A stretch of 64,000 bases of DNA from assembly GCF_008710285.1 (NCBI RefSeq), contig NZ_VYQF01000014.1, forward strand, positions 1 through 64,000. Reading direction: 5' to 3'. The stretch comes from Ginsengibacter hankyongi. Its GTDB lineage: Bacteria; Bacteroidota; Bacteroidia; Chitinophagales; Chitinophagaceae. Both the position numbers and the translations under genes were made by a program. Shown here one piece after another: positions 28,929-38,553 of the stretch (its first letter is position 1; the number at the start of each line of letters is the position of its first letter). The notes beneath the pieces were generated by a model. The model was not told the origin of the DNA. It saw only the letters and a list, made by a program, of their open reading frames with translations, and did not search any database.

Positions 28929-29963
28929 TTATTGATATTGAATATAGATAGGCTTCGGAACAAATTTTAATAATTCCTGAGGTGTATACATTTGATGATT
29001 CCCGTTTTTAATATCATTTTTATAAAACAATTTAAAGCCGGTAAATTCCACGGGTTGTTTATAAATATATAAAAGGTAAGTAGAGCGTTTTAAAGTCTTG
29101 TCGCCCCAGCCATCCATGTCCATTACAATTTGCACTTCAGGAACTTTTTTTATTTTTTCATAGCCTGTTACCATGCCCTGGGTAAAGCGATGAACTATTA
29201 AAATTTTGGGGGGGAGATTATATTTTTTCACGAGGGAAGCCAGGTAATCAACCGCGTTATTTACATCTTCATAACTAAATGTCCCGATTTTTTTTCCTGG
29301 TACCTCACCGCCTTTCATTGAAAATTCAGGATCTATTCCAAAATTAACGTTAGGAAGCTTTAAATAATTTTCTAACGGAGGCATTTCGTCCCTTACTGTA
29401 CTATGCCCAACTTGTACGTCAAGGAAAACGAGGCCATTAATTTCTTTTGCCCAATTCATGATCGTATCAATTTGACTGGAAGGCATGCGGTACCTGTGTT
29501 TGCCGTCTTTCCCGGGAGAACCTTGCGCCGTTACGGCAATATAATGTAGAGCGGGAATTACCGGAATGGAGCTATCTGCAGCCTGCCATTTTGCAACTTC
29601 ACCTCTCAATTTTGCCAGCATTTCGGCTTTGGGTAACTCACCAAGAATACCCATTTTCTTTGAATACAAATTGCCATAAAAAGCAACAATTCTCCTGAAG
29701 GGCAGAACAGCACCGGGTAAAGGATAAGGAAATTTAGCGGGCCATTTCCCGGTAGTATCCCCGTTTGCAAGGTTTTTTAATTTTGCATTATAATCTGCAG
29801 TGTCAAACTTTCCCTGGTACAACGACTCTGTTCCTGAAGTTGTTTTATTTATTATTGTATCCGCTTTTTCACTGCTGCCGGAACTTGCATTTTTGCAGCT
29901 AACATTACAAAAAGCGATAAATGAAAACAAGGAAATCTGTAGGGGTAATAAGGAAATTCGCAT
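28929..29963 (-). CDS. Lipoprotein of unknown function, possibly TIM-barrel
   Basis: The 344 residues have a lipoprotein signal (NVSCKNAS; Cys23). The mature part alternates strand-like and helix-like segments, for example IPALHYIAVTAQG, NGLVFLDVQVGHS, NFGIDPEFSM, KILIVHRF and VQIVMDMDGWG, which is reminiscent of a TIM barrel. Acidic residues at strand ends (DPEF, DMDGWG) could be catalytic. No named family was recognised. The next gene, a CE4 deacetylase lipoprotein, suggests envelope glycan work. Confidence 0.7.
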   Translation of the reverse strand: MRISLLPLQISLFSFIAFCNVSCKNASSGSSEKADTIINKTTSGTESLYQGKFDTADYNAKLKNLANGDTTGKWPAKFPYPLPGAVLPFRRIVAFYGNLYSKKMGILGELPKAEMLAKLRGEVAKWQAADSSIPVIPALHYIAVTAQGSPGKDGKHRYRMPSSQIDTIMNWAKEINGLVFLDVQVGHSTVRDEMPPLENYLKLPNVNFGIDPEFSMKGGEVPGKKIGTFSYEDVNNAVDYLASLVKKYNLPPKILIVHRFTQGMVTGYEKIKKVPEVQIVMDMDGWGDKTLKRSTYLLYIYKQPVEFTGFKLFYKNDIKNGNHQMYTPQELLKFVPKPIYIQYQ

Positions 29964-30080
29964 AGCGGATAAAGGTATTCTAAAAAATTTCTATTGTAAC
30001 GGATTACGGGAAAAATTATTTCAAAAAGTTTTCTTAAAGATGAAATTTTGAAATCGTTATTAAAATCTTTCTTTTTTATA

Positions 30081-30761
30081 TCACTGGTTTTGAAAGTCCT
30101 CCAGTTGCTGCTCCTCACTTTTTGTAATTAATTTCTTTATTATAAAAAATATGATCAACTCTGCAATTGTAATAAAAATATAATTGAGAGAATCGTAGGA
30201 GTAACGACCAACCAGCCAGAAGTAAAATATCGCTGCGATGCTACATACACCGGCAAGTAAAGGGATACCCCACTTTACCACTTCAAGTATCTCATAACTT
30301 TTATGAACAAAGGGATTTGAAACAACCGGGTCGGGCCGGATCTTATTAAGCAAATAAATATTCTCACCTATATCGCAAAACCAGGCGATAAACTGCATCC
30401 AGGCGAAAACAGCAAATAACTTATGACCAAAATAAGTCATCATCATCGAAACTTTCATACTCAGAATAAAGATAGCTCCATATAGTGCCGGCATAAAAAT
30501 AAAATCTATCCGGAGTTGTCTTCTTACCGCCTTAGTAGTTTTTTTGCTAAGGTTGTCCGGTAAATTAAAAATGTCTTTTATAAAATTGGTTAAGTCTTGT
30601 GCCGAAGGAGGAAATTCAAGGTCGAGGATGCTGAACTTTCTTATAACCACATGCATGGTAAAAAAGTTTTTGTTTTGGACGCTCATCAATAAATGAAGAA
30701 GCAACATAACACCGAAAGCAATACAAAAGTATATCCAGGTAAAATGTATATAAAAAGTCAT
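30081..30761 (-). CDS. Multi-pass membrane protein, partner of the patatin
   Basis: The 226 residues have about four or five hydrophobic helices (about 4-24, 95-115, 122-140, 172-195 and 197-217). The acidic/polar loop carries KTTKAVRRQLRIDF. No domain recognised. It starts 13 bp after the patatin gene stop on the same strand, so it is very probably co-transcribed and may be a membrane partner. Confidence 0.7.
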   Translation of the reverse strand: MTFYIHFTWIYFCIAFGVMLLLHLLMSVQNKNFFTMHVVIRKFSILDLEFPPSAQDLTNFIKDIFNLPDNLSKKTTKAVRRQLRIDFIFMPALYGAIFILSMKVSMMMTYFGHKLFAVFAWMQFIAWFCDIGENIYLLNKIRPDPVVSNPFVHKSYEILEVVKWGIPLLAGVCSIAAIFYFWLVGRYSYDSLNYIFITIAELIIFFIIKKLITKSEEQQLEDFQNQ

Positions 30762-30774
30762 ACAGTTTATTTAA

Positions 30775-32271
30775 TTAAGTTTTTGAATTACCCGCAACTT
30801 TCTCTTTGTTTAACGTAATCTGCATCATAGTCCTGTTATTTTTATAGTCATTCCAGTCAAAATTTAATAAGAACTGTGTTGCTGATTTTGCTCCAAGAAC
30901 GAACATGTCAATTTTGTCCTGGTCGGAAAGAAAAAAATTAAGCCAGTTATAACCTGCCAAAGGAATTTTACCAATACCTTTTTCATACACTTTATTCTTT
31001 AGCAAAAAATCTTTATCATAATAATACCTGATGGTGTTGAACATCCTGCCGAAATACCCTAACAGGTCCCAGGCAGTTGCATTTTTTGAAGTATTATCAG
31101 GCTTGCTATCATCAAGGTCTATCCCAAAAGAAGGAAGCCTCGGTGTAATGACTTTTGGATTATAAAATATATTTATAGGAAAATTCGAAAGCATTCCTCC
31201 ATCAACAAACCTGGCGTTTGAGGGCGGATCGGGCTCATCCATTGTATCCAGCCAGGCTTTTTTAATTTCGTCTGATGTGCAGGGAATATCATTAATCATA
31301 TAGGATTCAAAGAACATGGGAATTGACATAGAAGCTCTTATAAAACCTGCCGGCTGCAGCGTATTAATATTTGCCTTCTCCCTAAAGAGATAACACATTT
31401 CGGGGAACTGAATTTTATTTTGTGTTACCAACTCAGAAGTTATAAAAGTAACATCTCCGGTAAGGCTGGCTACGCCTTCAGGATTATCCACTCGTAAATG
31501 GAGCTGCGGAAGCGTAGCGGCTTTTGCATCAAGATCGGAAACCGTATGAACATTGTTCGTAATAAGCTGTTGCTTGATCCAGTCATAAAAAAAGTCGCCC
31601 GGGTTAATTCCATAACCGGAGTTTTTTAATCTTTTTAAAAGCCTGGCACTATAAAAAATAACCAGCCCAACAATTAAGAAATAAAAACCCGTTAGTATGA
31701 AAAATAATTTTGTAAAAAAAGAAAGAGACTGAATTTTATGTTCAAGCCCCAGGAAGATAAAATCTCCTGCGACCAATAAAACTGCAATCATTATAATCCA
31801 TGTCAGCCACTTTTTCACTTTAACTGTAAAATCCTGGTGCGTGATAAATTTTTTAATGATCCATCGTGCGGCAGGATGGCCATCTACCAGGTTAAAGAAG
31901 TTCAGGTCACATATCGCTTTTAAAATGGGAATTGATTTCGAATCTTCCTTTTTACCAATAACGGTCATTAAGGCGGTGTTTATTGCCCCTGCACTGGTGC
32001 CTGCGAGTCGCAAAAAACGAATACCCATTTTTTCTAAAATATACGTGTAGCCAACAAGTGCTATACCTAACACACCACCGCCCTTCTGCACAAGATTTAC
32101 ATATTGATTGCCATCACTATCTAATACATCTGATACAATTAAAGGATTAGTGTCTTTGGGAAATGCAGTATTCAATTGTTCTACGCATTTTAAAACATCG
32201 GGATGATTAATGAAGTCCTCTGTAACCAGGCTTTTTTTATCAGGCTTGTGACCGGCAGTTGGCTGAGACAT
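30775..32271 (-). CDS. Patatin-like phospholipase with internal membrane hairpin
   Basis: The 498 residues contain the patatin oxyanion motif GGGVLG (64-69), nucleophile Ser93 in GTSAG and catalytic Asp357 in DGG. Patatins hydrolyse acyl chains from lipids using this Ser-Asp dyad. Two hydrophobic segments (about 158-176 and 187-208) are inserted between the nucleophile and the Asp, which would tether the enzyme to a membrane. No signal peptide. It is followed at once by a multi-pass membrane protein gene. Lipid remodelling is the likely role; defence patatins are another possibility, but no sensor gene is adjacent. Confidence 0.88.
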   Translation of the reverse strand: MSQPTAGHKPDKKSLVTEDFINHPDVLKCVEQLNTAFPKDTNPLIVSDVLDSDGNQYVNLVQKGGGVLGIALVGYTYILEKMGIRFLRLAGTSAGAINTALMTVIGKKEDSKSIPILKAICDLNFFNLVDGHPAARWIIKKFITHQDFTVKVKKWLTWIIMIAVLLVAGDFIFLGLEHKIQSLSFFTKLFFILTGFYFLIVGLVIFYSARLLKRLKNSGYGINPGDFFYDWIKQQLITNNVHTVSDLDAKAATLPQLHLRVDNPEGVASLTGDVTFITSELVTQNKIQFPEMCYLFREKANINTLQPAGFIRASMSIPMFFESYMINDIPCTSDEIKKAWLDTMDEPDPPSNARFVDGGMLSNFPINIFYNPKVITPRLPSFGIDLDDSKPDNTSKNATAWDLLGYFGRMFNTIRYYYDKDFLLKNKVYEKGIGKIPLAGYNWLNFFLSDQDKIDMFVLGAKSATQFLLNFDWNDYKNNRTMMQITLNKEKVAGNSKT

Positions 32272-32389
32272 ACTGTTTTAATTGGCGTCTAAATAAAGAC
32301 GACTTGTTAAGTCAATTCAAAATAAATAAAACGGTAGGGGTTTTTTGAAGTAAGCCGGAATTTTAAAAATTAAATTTTAATGTTCCTAA

Positions 32390-32818
32390 TCAGGAATTAA
32401 TATAACTATCCAGGTGGCGGATGGTTTGTTGTTGTTTTAAAATTGTTTCCTTAACCACATCAGTTATAGAAATAATACCTTCCAGGTGATCATTTTTAAA
32501 AACGGGGAGATAGCGAATATTGCTATTGGTCATTAATTCCATACAGTGTTCTATGGTGTCATCCGGCTTTATATGGGGGAGCTCCGATGACATGATTTCG
32601 GAAACATGGGTATCTGTAGAGTTTTTACCCTTCAGGATCACTTTACGGGAATAATCCCTTTCTGTTACAATTCCCAGGTATTTTCCATCCTGCATTACCA
32701 TTACCGAACCAATATTATTTTCTGCCATTACTTTTAATGCATCCAGGACCGTTGTGTCGGGAAGAACAGAAATTGCATTGCTGCCTTTTCGTGCAAGAAT
32801 GTCTTTAACATGATTCAT
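32390..32818 (-). CDS. Tandem CBS-domain protein
   Basis: The 142 residues are almost entirely two CBS domains (about 8-60 and 75-130), with GSVMVMQDGKYLGIVTERD and IRYLPVFKNDHLEGIISITDVVK. Such Bateman modules bind adenine nucleotides and act as energy sensors. No catalytic domain is attached and the partner is unknown. Monocistronic. Confidence 0.88.
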   Translation of the reverse strand: MNHVKDILARKGSNAISVLPDTTVLDALKVMAENNIGSVMVMQDGKYLGIVTERDYSRKVILKGKNSTDTHVSEIMSSELPHIKPDDTIEHCMELMTNSNIRYLPVFKNDHLEGIISITDVVKETILKQQQTIRHLDSYINS

Positions 32819-33100
32819 AGTAAAAGTTTGAAAGTAAATTACAAAAAAGAAAAGTCAATGTCAAAAAAAAAACCACAATATTCAAAAAGCCTTAATATTC
32901 CGATCTAAGAAAAAATACATAAATGATGCTCAGTCAGGCCGGTTAAAACCTAATATTAATAAATACTTGTAATTTTGGAATTATCTGAGTAATTTTGGTG
33001 TGTACTTATTAAACCGTCCCCTCTTTAAACAGTCACAACTTCGCAATACCTAAGAAATCCTGCTTTTTTAATTAATTTTTTAAATTTTAAATTGTAGGTT

Positions 33101-33208
33101 ATGAAAAAAATTTACTCAACTGAAGTCACCGACATCTTTGTAGCTATAGGAATTATAGCTGGATTTTATGGTTTAATGGCTCTTGTTGCTATATTAACAG
33201 GTTTATAG
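33101..33208 (+). CDS. 35-residue single-pass membrane peptide
   Basis: The ATG at 33101 opens a clean short ORF, MKKIYSTEVTDIF then a transmembrane helix (about 11-34: VAIGIIAGFYGLMALVAILTGL split by Gly). A terminator-like hairpin follows within 25 bp. The size and form resemble small accessory subunits of membrane complexes. An isolated gene; function unknown. Confidence 0.55.
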   Translation: MKKIYSTEVTDIFVAIGIIAGFYGLMALVAILTGL

Positions 33209-33230
33209 CCAGGAAAAAAATTAGATTTTT

Positions 33231-33279
33231 AATAACCTTTGCTGTTTTTTTAATTAAATTTAGTGAAGGTTATTTTTTT
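33231..33279 (+). terminator. Terminator-like hairpin with T tract
   Basis: AATAACCTT (33231-33239) pairs with AAGGTTATT (33266-33274) before a run of T. The loop is long (26 nt). Confidence 0.5.
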
Positions 33280-33375
33280 GCAATTAGCTTATAGTTTCTT
33301 CAACATTATCCTGGCATAGAGGTCGCGTTTGCAATTACTCCAGTCAAAATCTGCGTTCCGCAATTTTGAGGCAAA

Positions 33376-35250
33376 TCATTTATTCTCTAAAAAATTATTG
33401 CTTTCATCAGCATCAACAAAAATATCAGTTACTAACTGTATTGATTGGAGCGCTTTTTTAACAGTAATGTCTATCATTACCTGTTTTTGATTTCCCGCCC
33501 AAATAACGGGTGATTTATGAATAACCTGCGTACTGCCATCTTTAAAATTGAGTTGGATGTCGATTGGTACTGGAAATCCGCCAATATTTTCAATAGTTAG
33601 CTGGTAACCGCTATTTATTGGATGAACACTATTTACTGCCAGGTCAATATAATTATTGCCAAAAAACCATGCATTCCAAAACCAGTTAAGATTTTGTCCT
33701 GAAACATTATTGAACGCATAGAAAAAATCCCAGGGAAGCGGATGTTTTCCATGCCAGCGTTCCATAAAACCATGGAGGCATTTTTTAAACATCTCATCAC
33801 CTAATAAATCTTTAATGGCTAAGTACGCCAGTGAAGGTTTTCCATATTCATTATTGCCAAGCCCCCGCCCCGAAAGGTTTTCGCCGGGCGTGATAATGGG
33901 AAGATCTTCATCTGCATTATCATCGCCTATCCATCCATTTACCCTGAACTGTTTATAGAAGTCATCTGCAGAATCTTTCGACATAACTGATCTGTTGTAC
34001 AACAATTCAAAAGTTGTTGCCCATCCTTCATCCATAAATCCATAACGGGTTTCATTAATGCCCATATAAAAAGGAAAATACGTATGAGAAATTTCGTGCT
34101 CCTCCACGAACCGGGAGAAATTAAAATCATTATAAGTTTCATCATTAGCCATCATTGGATATTCCATTCCCGCATATCCCTGGAAAACGGTCATCTTAGG
34201 AAAGGGATAGGCAACGCCCGGCCATTGGGTTGATAAAAAACTTAATGCCCTCTGTCCAAATTCAACAACATGATGAAAGTCTTTTGCAGTATCATTATAG
34301 GCCGCTTGTATACTTGCCCGGCGGTTTGCTTTTTTATCCACTAAAACACTTGAGGCGTCCCATACATAATGATCGCTTAGGCCGAGAGCAACATCGGTAA
34401 TGTTGTTATAAGCAAATGTCCACGTGTTCACTGAATTTTGTGCGGTAATGTTTTGTGCGGCAATATCAGCAGCATCCGCAATGTGAATTGTATTTGCCGC
34501 TTTCATTGATTCATTCAAACGCTCTGCATATTTTGGCTGAAGTACTTCCTTTGCATTTTGCAGGTTTCCTGTTGCCCAAACCAGGTAATTTTTAGGCACT
34601 TTTACATGAAGAATATAATTATTAAAATCATTATAAAATTCAAGTGCTTCATTGTGTTCAATATCATCCCATCCATTTACATCATCAAAAACTGCAACCC
34701 GGGGATAAAAATAAGCGAGGTAATAAGTCGTAGAATCAATCATCCCCTCCCTGCCGCTTTTTAGCGATATTTGATAATGCCAGTCAAACGTAAGTTGTAC
34801 AGAATCGTGTGGCATCAATGGTTTTGATAACCGGATAAACTGTATGGTGCCGGAATTTTTCTGCCCCCAGTTCTTTGCAATTCCATTCTCGGTATACGCA
34901 TCTACGTGTACGCCATCCGTTAGATAATCAGTCGACGCTTGTCCTAACCTTGTTACACCGGGCTTATGAATGTTTTGTATAAATTTAAACACAAGCACTC
35001 TTGGGGTATCCTGGCTATTATTAATATAAGCAATTTGTTCGGTTCCTTTAATAGTACGGTCAGGTGGCATAGCGGTAACGGTTATATTATAAGTACCTGT
35101 ATTTTGCCAGTATTTTTTACCAGGATATCCATCGTTGGATCGTGTTTGATTTTTATAAGCTTTTTTTAAATCACGCGGCCAATACAGATTCTGGGCGTTT
35201 AACGAAAATGAAATTGACAGTGTAAAAAAGGCAAACAAGATTCTTGTCAT
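33376..35250 (-). CDS. M1-family metallopeptidase, secreted
   Basis: The 624 residues begin with a signal peptide (cleavage after SLNAQ, about residue 20). The gluzincin site is complete: His385, Glu386 and His389 in HEISH, with the third zinc ligand Glu408 18 residues later in DEGWA. A GMEYP motif (361-365) stands for the GxMEN exopeptidase motif. It probably trims peptides in the periplasm or outside the cell. The C-terminal 120 residues are beta-rich. Monocistronic. Confidence 0.9.
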   Translation of the reverse strand: MTRILFAFFTLSISFSLNAQNLYWPRDLKKAYKNQTRSNDGYPGKKYWQNTGTYNITVTAMPPDRTIKGTEQIAYINNSQDTPRVLVFKFIQNIHKPGVTRLGQASTDYLTDGVHVDAYTENGIAKNWGQKNSGTIQFIRLSKPLMPHDSVQLTFDWHYQISLKSGREGMIDSTTYYLAYFYPRVAVFDDVNGWDDIEHNEALEFYNDFNNYILHVKVPKNYLVWATGNLQNAKEVLQPKYAERLNESMKAANTIHIADAADIAAQNITAQNSVNTWTFAYNNITDVALGLSDHYVWDASSVLVDKKANRRASIQAAYNDTAKDFHHVVEFGQRALSFLSTQWPGVAYPFPKMTVFQGYAGMEYPMMANDETYNDFNFSRFVEEHEISHTYFPFYMGINETRYGFMDEGWATTFELLYNRSVMSKDSADDFYKQFRVNGWIGDDNADEDLPIITPGENLSGRGLGNNEYGKPSLAYLAIKDLLGDEMFKKCLHGFMERWHGKHPLPWDFFYAFNNVSGQNLNWFWNAWFFGNNYIDLAVNSVHPINSGYQLTIENIGGFPVPIDIQLNFKDGSTQVIHKSPVIWAGNQKQVMIDITVKKALQSIQLVTDIFVDADESNNFLENK

Positions 35251-35400
35251 AATGGTATTTTAAAAATCTAAAATATGGATAAACGCTATCTTGAAACAAA
35301 ATTTTTTGATAAATGGTAATCTAACACGGTAAACAAAACTTCAGCGTTATATCAGGGGGTTAATTAGAGATTAATATGGTGTAATTTTATAAAAAAAATC

Positions 35401-35589
35401 ATGGAACATAAAAAAGAGCTTGAAGAACTAAATAAAAAATCATTAGAAAAGATCGATGAATATATAAAGACCAAAGGCAACCTGGATAAAGATCATCACG
35501 AAAAATTAAGCGAAGCGAAGCATAAATGGCAAAGTTCATGGACCGATCTAATGGATGTCTTAATGTATCTCGAAAGAATAGAGTTATAA
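35401..35589 (+). CDS. Small charged helical protein
   Basis: The 62 residues are Lys/Glu-rich and fully helical, probably cytoplasmic, with a Trp pair in HKWQSSWTDLMDVL. No family was recognised with certainty. The clean ORF with an ATG between intergenic stretches, plus the non-random amino-acid pattern, supports a real gene. Confidence 0.55.
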   Translation: MEHKKELEELNKKSLEKIDEYIKTKGNLDKDHHEKLSEAKHKWQSSWTDLMDVLMYLERIEL

Positions 35590-35678
35590 CTAAGACAAAG
35601 GTGTTTTATTTTTAACCACTCATACTTTTTCTTTTGGCGGTTACCGGTACGTTTCCAATGTTTGCAAGTCAAATATTT

Positions 35679-35686
35679 TAGATTTG
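35679..35686 (+). promoter_or_regulatory. Putative -7 box (TAGATTTG) of the ABC operon
   Basis: It matches TAnnTTTG and lies 35 bp before the ABC ATPase start. A TTTG at 35661-35664 may be the -33 element, though the spacing is short. Confidence 0.45.
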
Positions 35687-35720
35687 CTACCCGGAAATCA
35701 CATTTCAAAACAAAACAAAA

Positions 35721-36503
35721 ATGATTGACCAACCTGGCTCATCCATATTACAGGTAAAAAACCTCAATGTATTTTACGGAACATTTCAAGCCGTTAGTAA
35801 CGTTTCTTTCTATGTTAAATCAGGCGAAATCTTTGGGTTGCTTGGTCCTAACGGTGCCGGTAAAACGAGCACGCTCAGTTCAGTTGAAGGATTATTAAAG
35901 CCACAGTCAGGAGAAATAACTGTTGCGGGTTTTAATATAAGCAAACAGCCGCTTCATGCGAGAGCCAATATGGGCGTACAATTGCAGGCAACAAGTTTTC
36001 AACCCGAGCTTACCATTACAGAAATTATAAAATTATATGCGGGTATTTATGGAGTTAATCTCACCTCCGAAAAATTAAATGCGTTGTTACAGGATATAAA
36101 ACTGGAAGAAGCAGCTTCAAAAAAATTCGGACAACTATCCGGGGGCCAGCAGCAACGTGTTTCTTTAGTAATATCAACTATTCATGATCCTATATTAGTA
36201 ATGCTCGATGAACCTACTACCGGTCTCGATCCGCAATCGAGGCGGCAACTTTGGGAACGCATTGAAGCCATTCGCGAAAAAGGCCATGCCGTATTACTCA
36301 CCACTCATTCTATGGAAGAAGCAGAAGCAGTTTGTGACAGGATAGCGATTATTGATCATGGTAAAGTGATTGCCACTGATACTCCGCAAGGTTTAATTGA
36401 TTTATACAGAAACGATCCTGCTGTAATAAGTGCTTCACGAAAAGGAAAAATAACACTCGAAGATGTTTTTATTGGCCTTACCGGCAAAACCGTTCGTGCT
36501 TAA
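35721..36503 (+). CDS. ABC transporter ATP-binding protein (ABC-2 type)
   Basis: The 260 residues have Walker A GPNGAGKT (42-49), a Q-loop (VQLQATSFQPELT), signature LSGGQQQR, Walker B VMLDEPTTGLDP and the H-loop TTHSMEEAE. It resembles the CcmA/NatA/drug-export subfamily. The permease gene follows 11 bp downstream. The pair probably exports a drug, lipid or peptide. Confidence 0.93.
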   Translation: MIDQPGSSILQVKNLNVFYGTFQAVSNVSFYVKSGEIFGLLGPNGAGKTSTLSSVEGLLKPQSGEITVAGFNISKQPLHARANMGVQLQATSFQPELTITEIIKLYAGIYGVNLTSEKLNALLQDIKLEEAASKKFGQLSGGQQQRVSLVISTIHDPILVMLDEPTTGLDPQSRRQLWERIEAIREKGHAVLLTTHSMEEAEAVCDRIAIIDHGKVIATDTPQGLIDLYRNDPAVISASRKGKITLEDVFIGLTGKTVRA

Positions 36504-36514
36504 AATAAACAAAA

Positions 36515-37255
36515 ATGGAAACTAAAATACCAAAACCATCTGATGCTTTTTTATCGTTAATGCGTGCAGACTTTACCACGCAATGGCGCAATCGCCGTTC
36601 TGTGATCATGTCGCTGCTGGTGCCAATAATCATTTTAATTTCCTGGAAGGGGCTCATTGCTAAGTTAGGAGGAGCGTTCGTGTTTTCTATCGCATTAACT
36701 ATTGGCCTTACATCAATCGGTATGATGGGATATGCAATTTCGGTTGCCCGTGACCGTGATAAAGGAGTATTTCAGCGTTTAAGGGTTACACCGGTGCCAA
36801 CCCCTTTTATAATGATGAGCAGGTTGTTGGTACAACTGGGAATGATTGCAGTGCTTACACTGGGTGTTTTTATTATTGGTTACCGGGTAGATAAAATTGC
36901 ACTTACGCCTGCAGGTTATATACTTACTTTCATCACTGCTTTTCTCGGCGGAGCTTTGTATCTCGGGTTTGGCCAAATGATTGTAGGCCTTATAAAAAAT
37001 GCAGAAACTGTGAACTCAACCACGCGGCTGGTTTACATCGCGTTTATTATGCTCGGTATGTTTGGCGAACTAAGCGATAATATGGAATTTAAAAATATAA
37101 TTCACTGGTCGCCATTTGGTACAGTAAAAACCATACTTGCGGCAGCAATGCAACCAGTTACCTGGAACAACGATGCTACTCTTGCCTTAGTGGCCACACT
37201 TGCGTATGCGCTTGTATTTTCTTTTCTTGGAATTAAATGGTTCAGGTGGAATTAA
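36515..37255 (+). CDS. ABC-2 type permease
   Basis: The 246-residue membrane protein has six predicted helices and a cytoplasmic N-terminus. It contains the ABC-2 feature VARDRDKGVFQRLRVTPVP. It forms a transporter with the upstream ATPase. No substrate clue in the context. Confidence 0.9.
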   Translation: METKIPKPSDAFLSLMRADFTTQWRNRRSVIMSLLVPIIILISWKGLIAKLGGAFVFSIALTIGLTSIGMMGYAISVARDRDKGVFQRLRVTPVPTPFIMMSRLLVQLGMIAVLTLGVFIIGYRVDKIALTPAGYILTFITAFLGGALYLGFGQMIVGLIKNAETVNSTTRLVYIAFIMLGMFGELSDNMEFKNIIHWSPFGTVKTILAAAMQPVTWNNDATLALVATLAYALVFSFLGIKWFRWN

Positions 37256-37373
37256 AATTTTTACTTAATAAAACTTACCATCTCAATATTTTCGGGTCTC
37301 GCCTATTTTCAATTAATTAATGTACTTTTAAAATCTAAACTACGATCTGCTTATTCTTAAAATCCACTAATAA

Positions 37374-38519
37374 ATGTCCACAACATTAACAACTCCCTCT
37401 ATGCAACAACGCAATGTTGCTTTAGATGTATTTCGCGGTATGACTGTTTGTTTTATGATTATCGTAAACACGCCGGGAAACGGTGAAACTACCTTTTCGC
37501 CACTACACCATGCTGCATGGAATGGCTTTACGCCTACTGACCTTGTATTTCCTTCCTTCCTGTTTGCGGTAGGAAATGCTATGAGTTTTGTAATGAAGAA
37601 GTGGGCAAACATGTCGCAGCAACAGGTTGTCTGGAAAATTTTGAAACGTACTGCGATTATCTTTTTACTGGGATATTTAATGTATTGGTTTCCTTTTTTC
37701 AGGTTGGATAAAAATCACAATTTTGTAGCCTTTCCTATAAGCCATACCCGTATTATGGGAGTTTTGCAACGTATCGCTTTGTGTTACGGTATTGCCTCGT
37801 TAATGATTTATTTTTTGAAAGTAAGAACGACTGTTATTATATGTGTCGTGCTGCTCTTTCTATATTGGATCATATTATATTGGTTTGGTGATGCAGCCCA
37901 ACCACTGTCAATGCAAGGCAATGCAGGCTTTAAACTGGACAGGTGGCTCATGGGCGAAAATCACATGTATCACGGAGAGGGCGTTGCGTTTGATCCCGAA
38001 GGTTGGCTGAGTACTTTACCCGCTATCAGCAATGCGGTTGGTGGTTTTGTTGTGGGGCAATGGATTCAGAAAAAAGGAAATTCTTATGAAGGCGTGACTA
38101 AATTACTATTGTCGGGATTTGCCCTGATGATATGCGGTTATTTCTGGGACTTACTATTACCGATAAATAAAAAATTATGGACCAGCAGCTATGTTGTTTA
38201 TACCATCGGGATTGATTGTGTAATAATCGGGACACTTATTTATATTATACAAATTCAAAACAAAGTGAGCTGGACCAGGTTTTTCCAGGTATTTGGAAAA
38301 AATACTTTGTTTATATATTTATTATCTGAGCTATTGGTTACTGTACTTTTCACCATACCGGTTGGTGCCAATACCAATTTATTTCGCTGGATCTATCAAA
38401 ATATTTTTAGCTATGCCGGAGGCTATTTAGGTTCCTTACTTTTTGCTATTGCCTACATGTTAGTTTGCTGGAGCGTTGGCTACTGGCTCGACAAGAAAAA
38501 GATTTATATCAAAGTGTAA
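37374..38519 (+). CDS. HGSNAT/DUF5009-like membrane acyltransferase
   Basis: The 381 residues have about ten helices. The N-terminus ALDVFRGMTVCFMIIVNTPG, with the following His (PLHHAAWNGFTPTDLVFPSFLFAVG in part), is characteristic of heparan-alpha-glucosaminide N-acetyltransferase relatives (DUF1624/DUF5009, NagX). The His in this loop accepts acetyl from cytoplasmic acetyl-CoA in HGSNAT. It probably acetylates a sugar across the membrane. It lies 118 bp after the ABC permease gene and may be separate. Confidence 0.85.
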   Translation: MSTTLTTPSMQQRNVALDVFRGMTVCFMIIVNTPGNGETTFSPLHHAAWNGFTPTDLVFPSFLFAVGNAMSFVMKKWANMSQQQVVWKILKRTAIIFLLGYLMYWFPFFRLDKNHNFVAFPISHTRIMGVLQRIALCYGIASLMIYFLKVRTTVIICVVLLFLYWIILYWFGDAAQPLSMQGNAGFKLDRWLMGENHMYHGEGVAFDPEGWLSTLPAISNAVGGFVVGQWIQKKGNSYEGVTKLLLSGFALMICGYFWDLLLPINKKLWTSSYVVYTIGIDCVIIGTLIYIIQIQNKVSWTRFFQVFGKNTLFIYLLSELLVTVLFTIPVGANTNLFRWIYQNIFSYAGGYLGSLLFAIAYMLVCWSVGYWLDKKKIYIKV

Positions 38520-38553
38520 TAAAAAATCTGGGGAATATTTATAATTTTAAGAT

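Noticed and set aside
30775-32271. CBASS-type defence patatin
   Set aside because: No cyclic-nucleotide synthase or other sensor gene is adjacent, and the inserted membrane helices are unlike CapV effectors.
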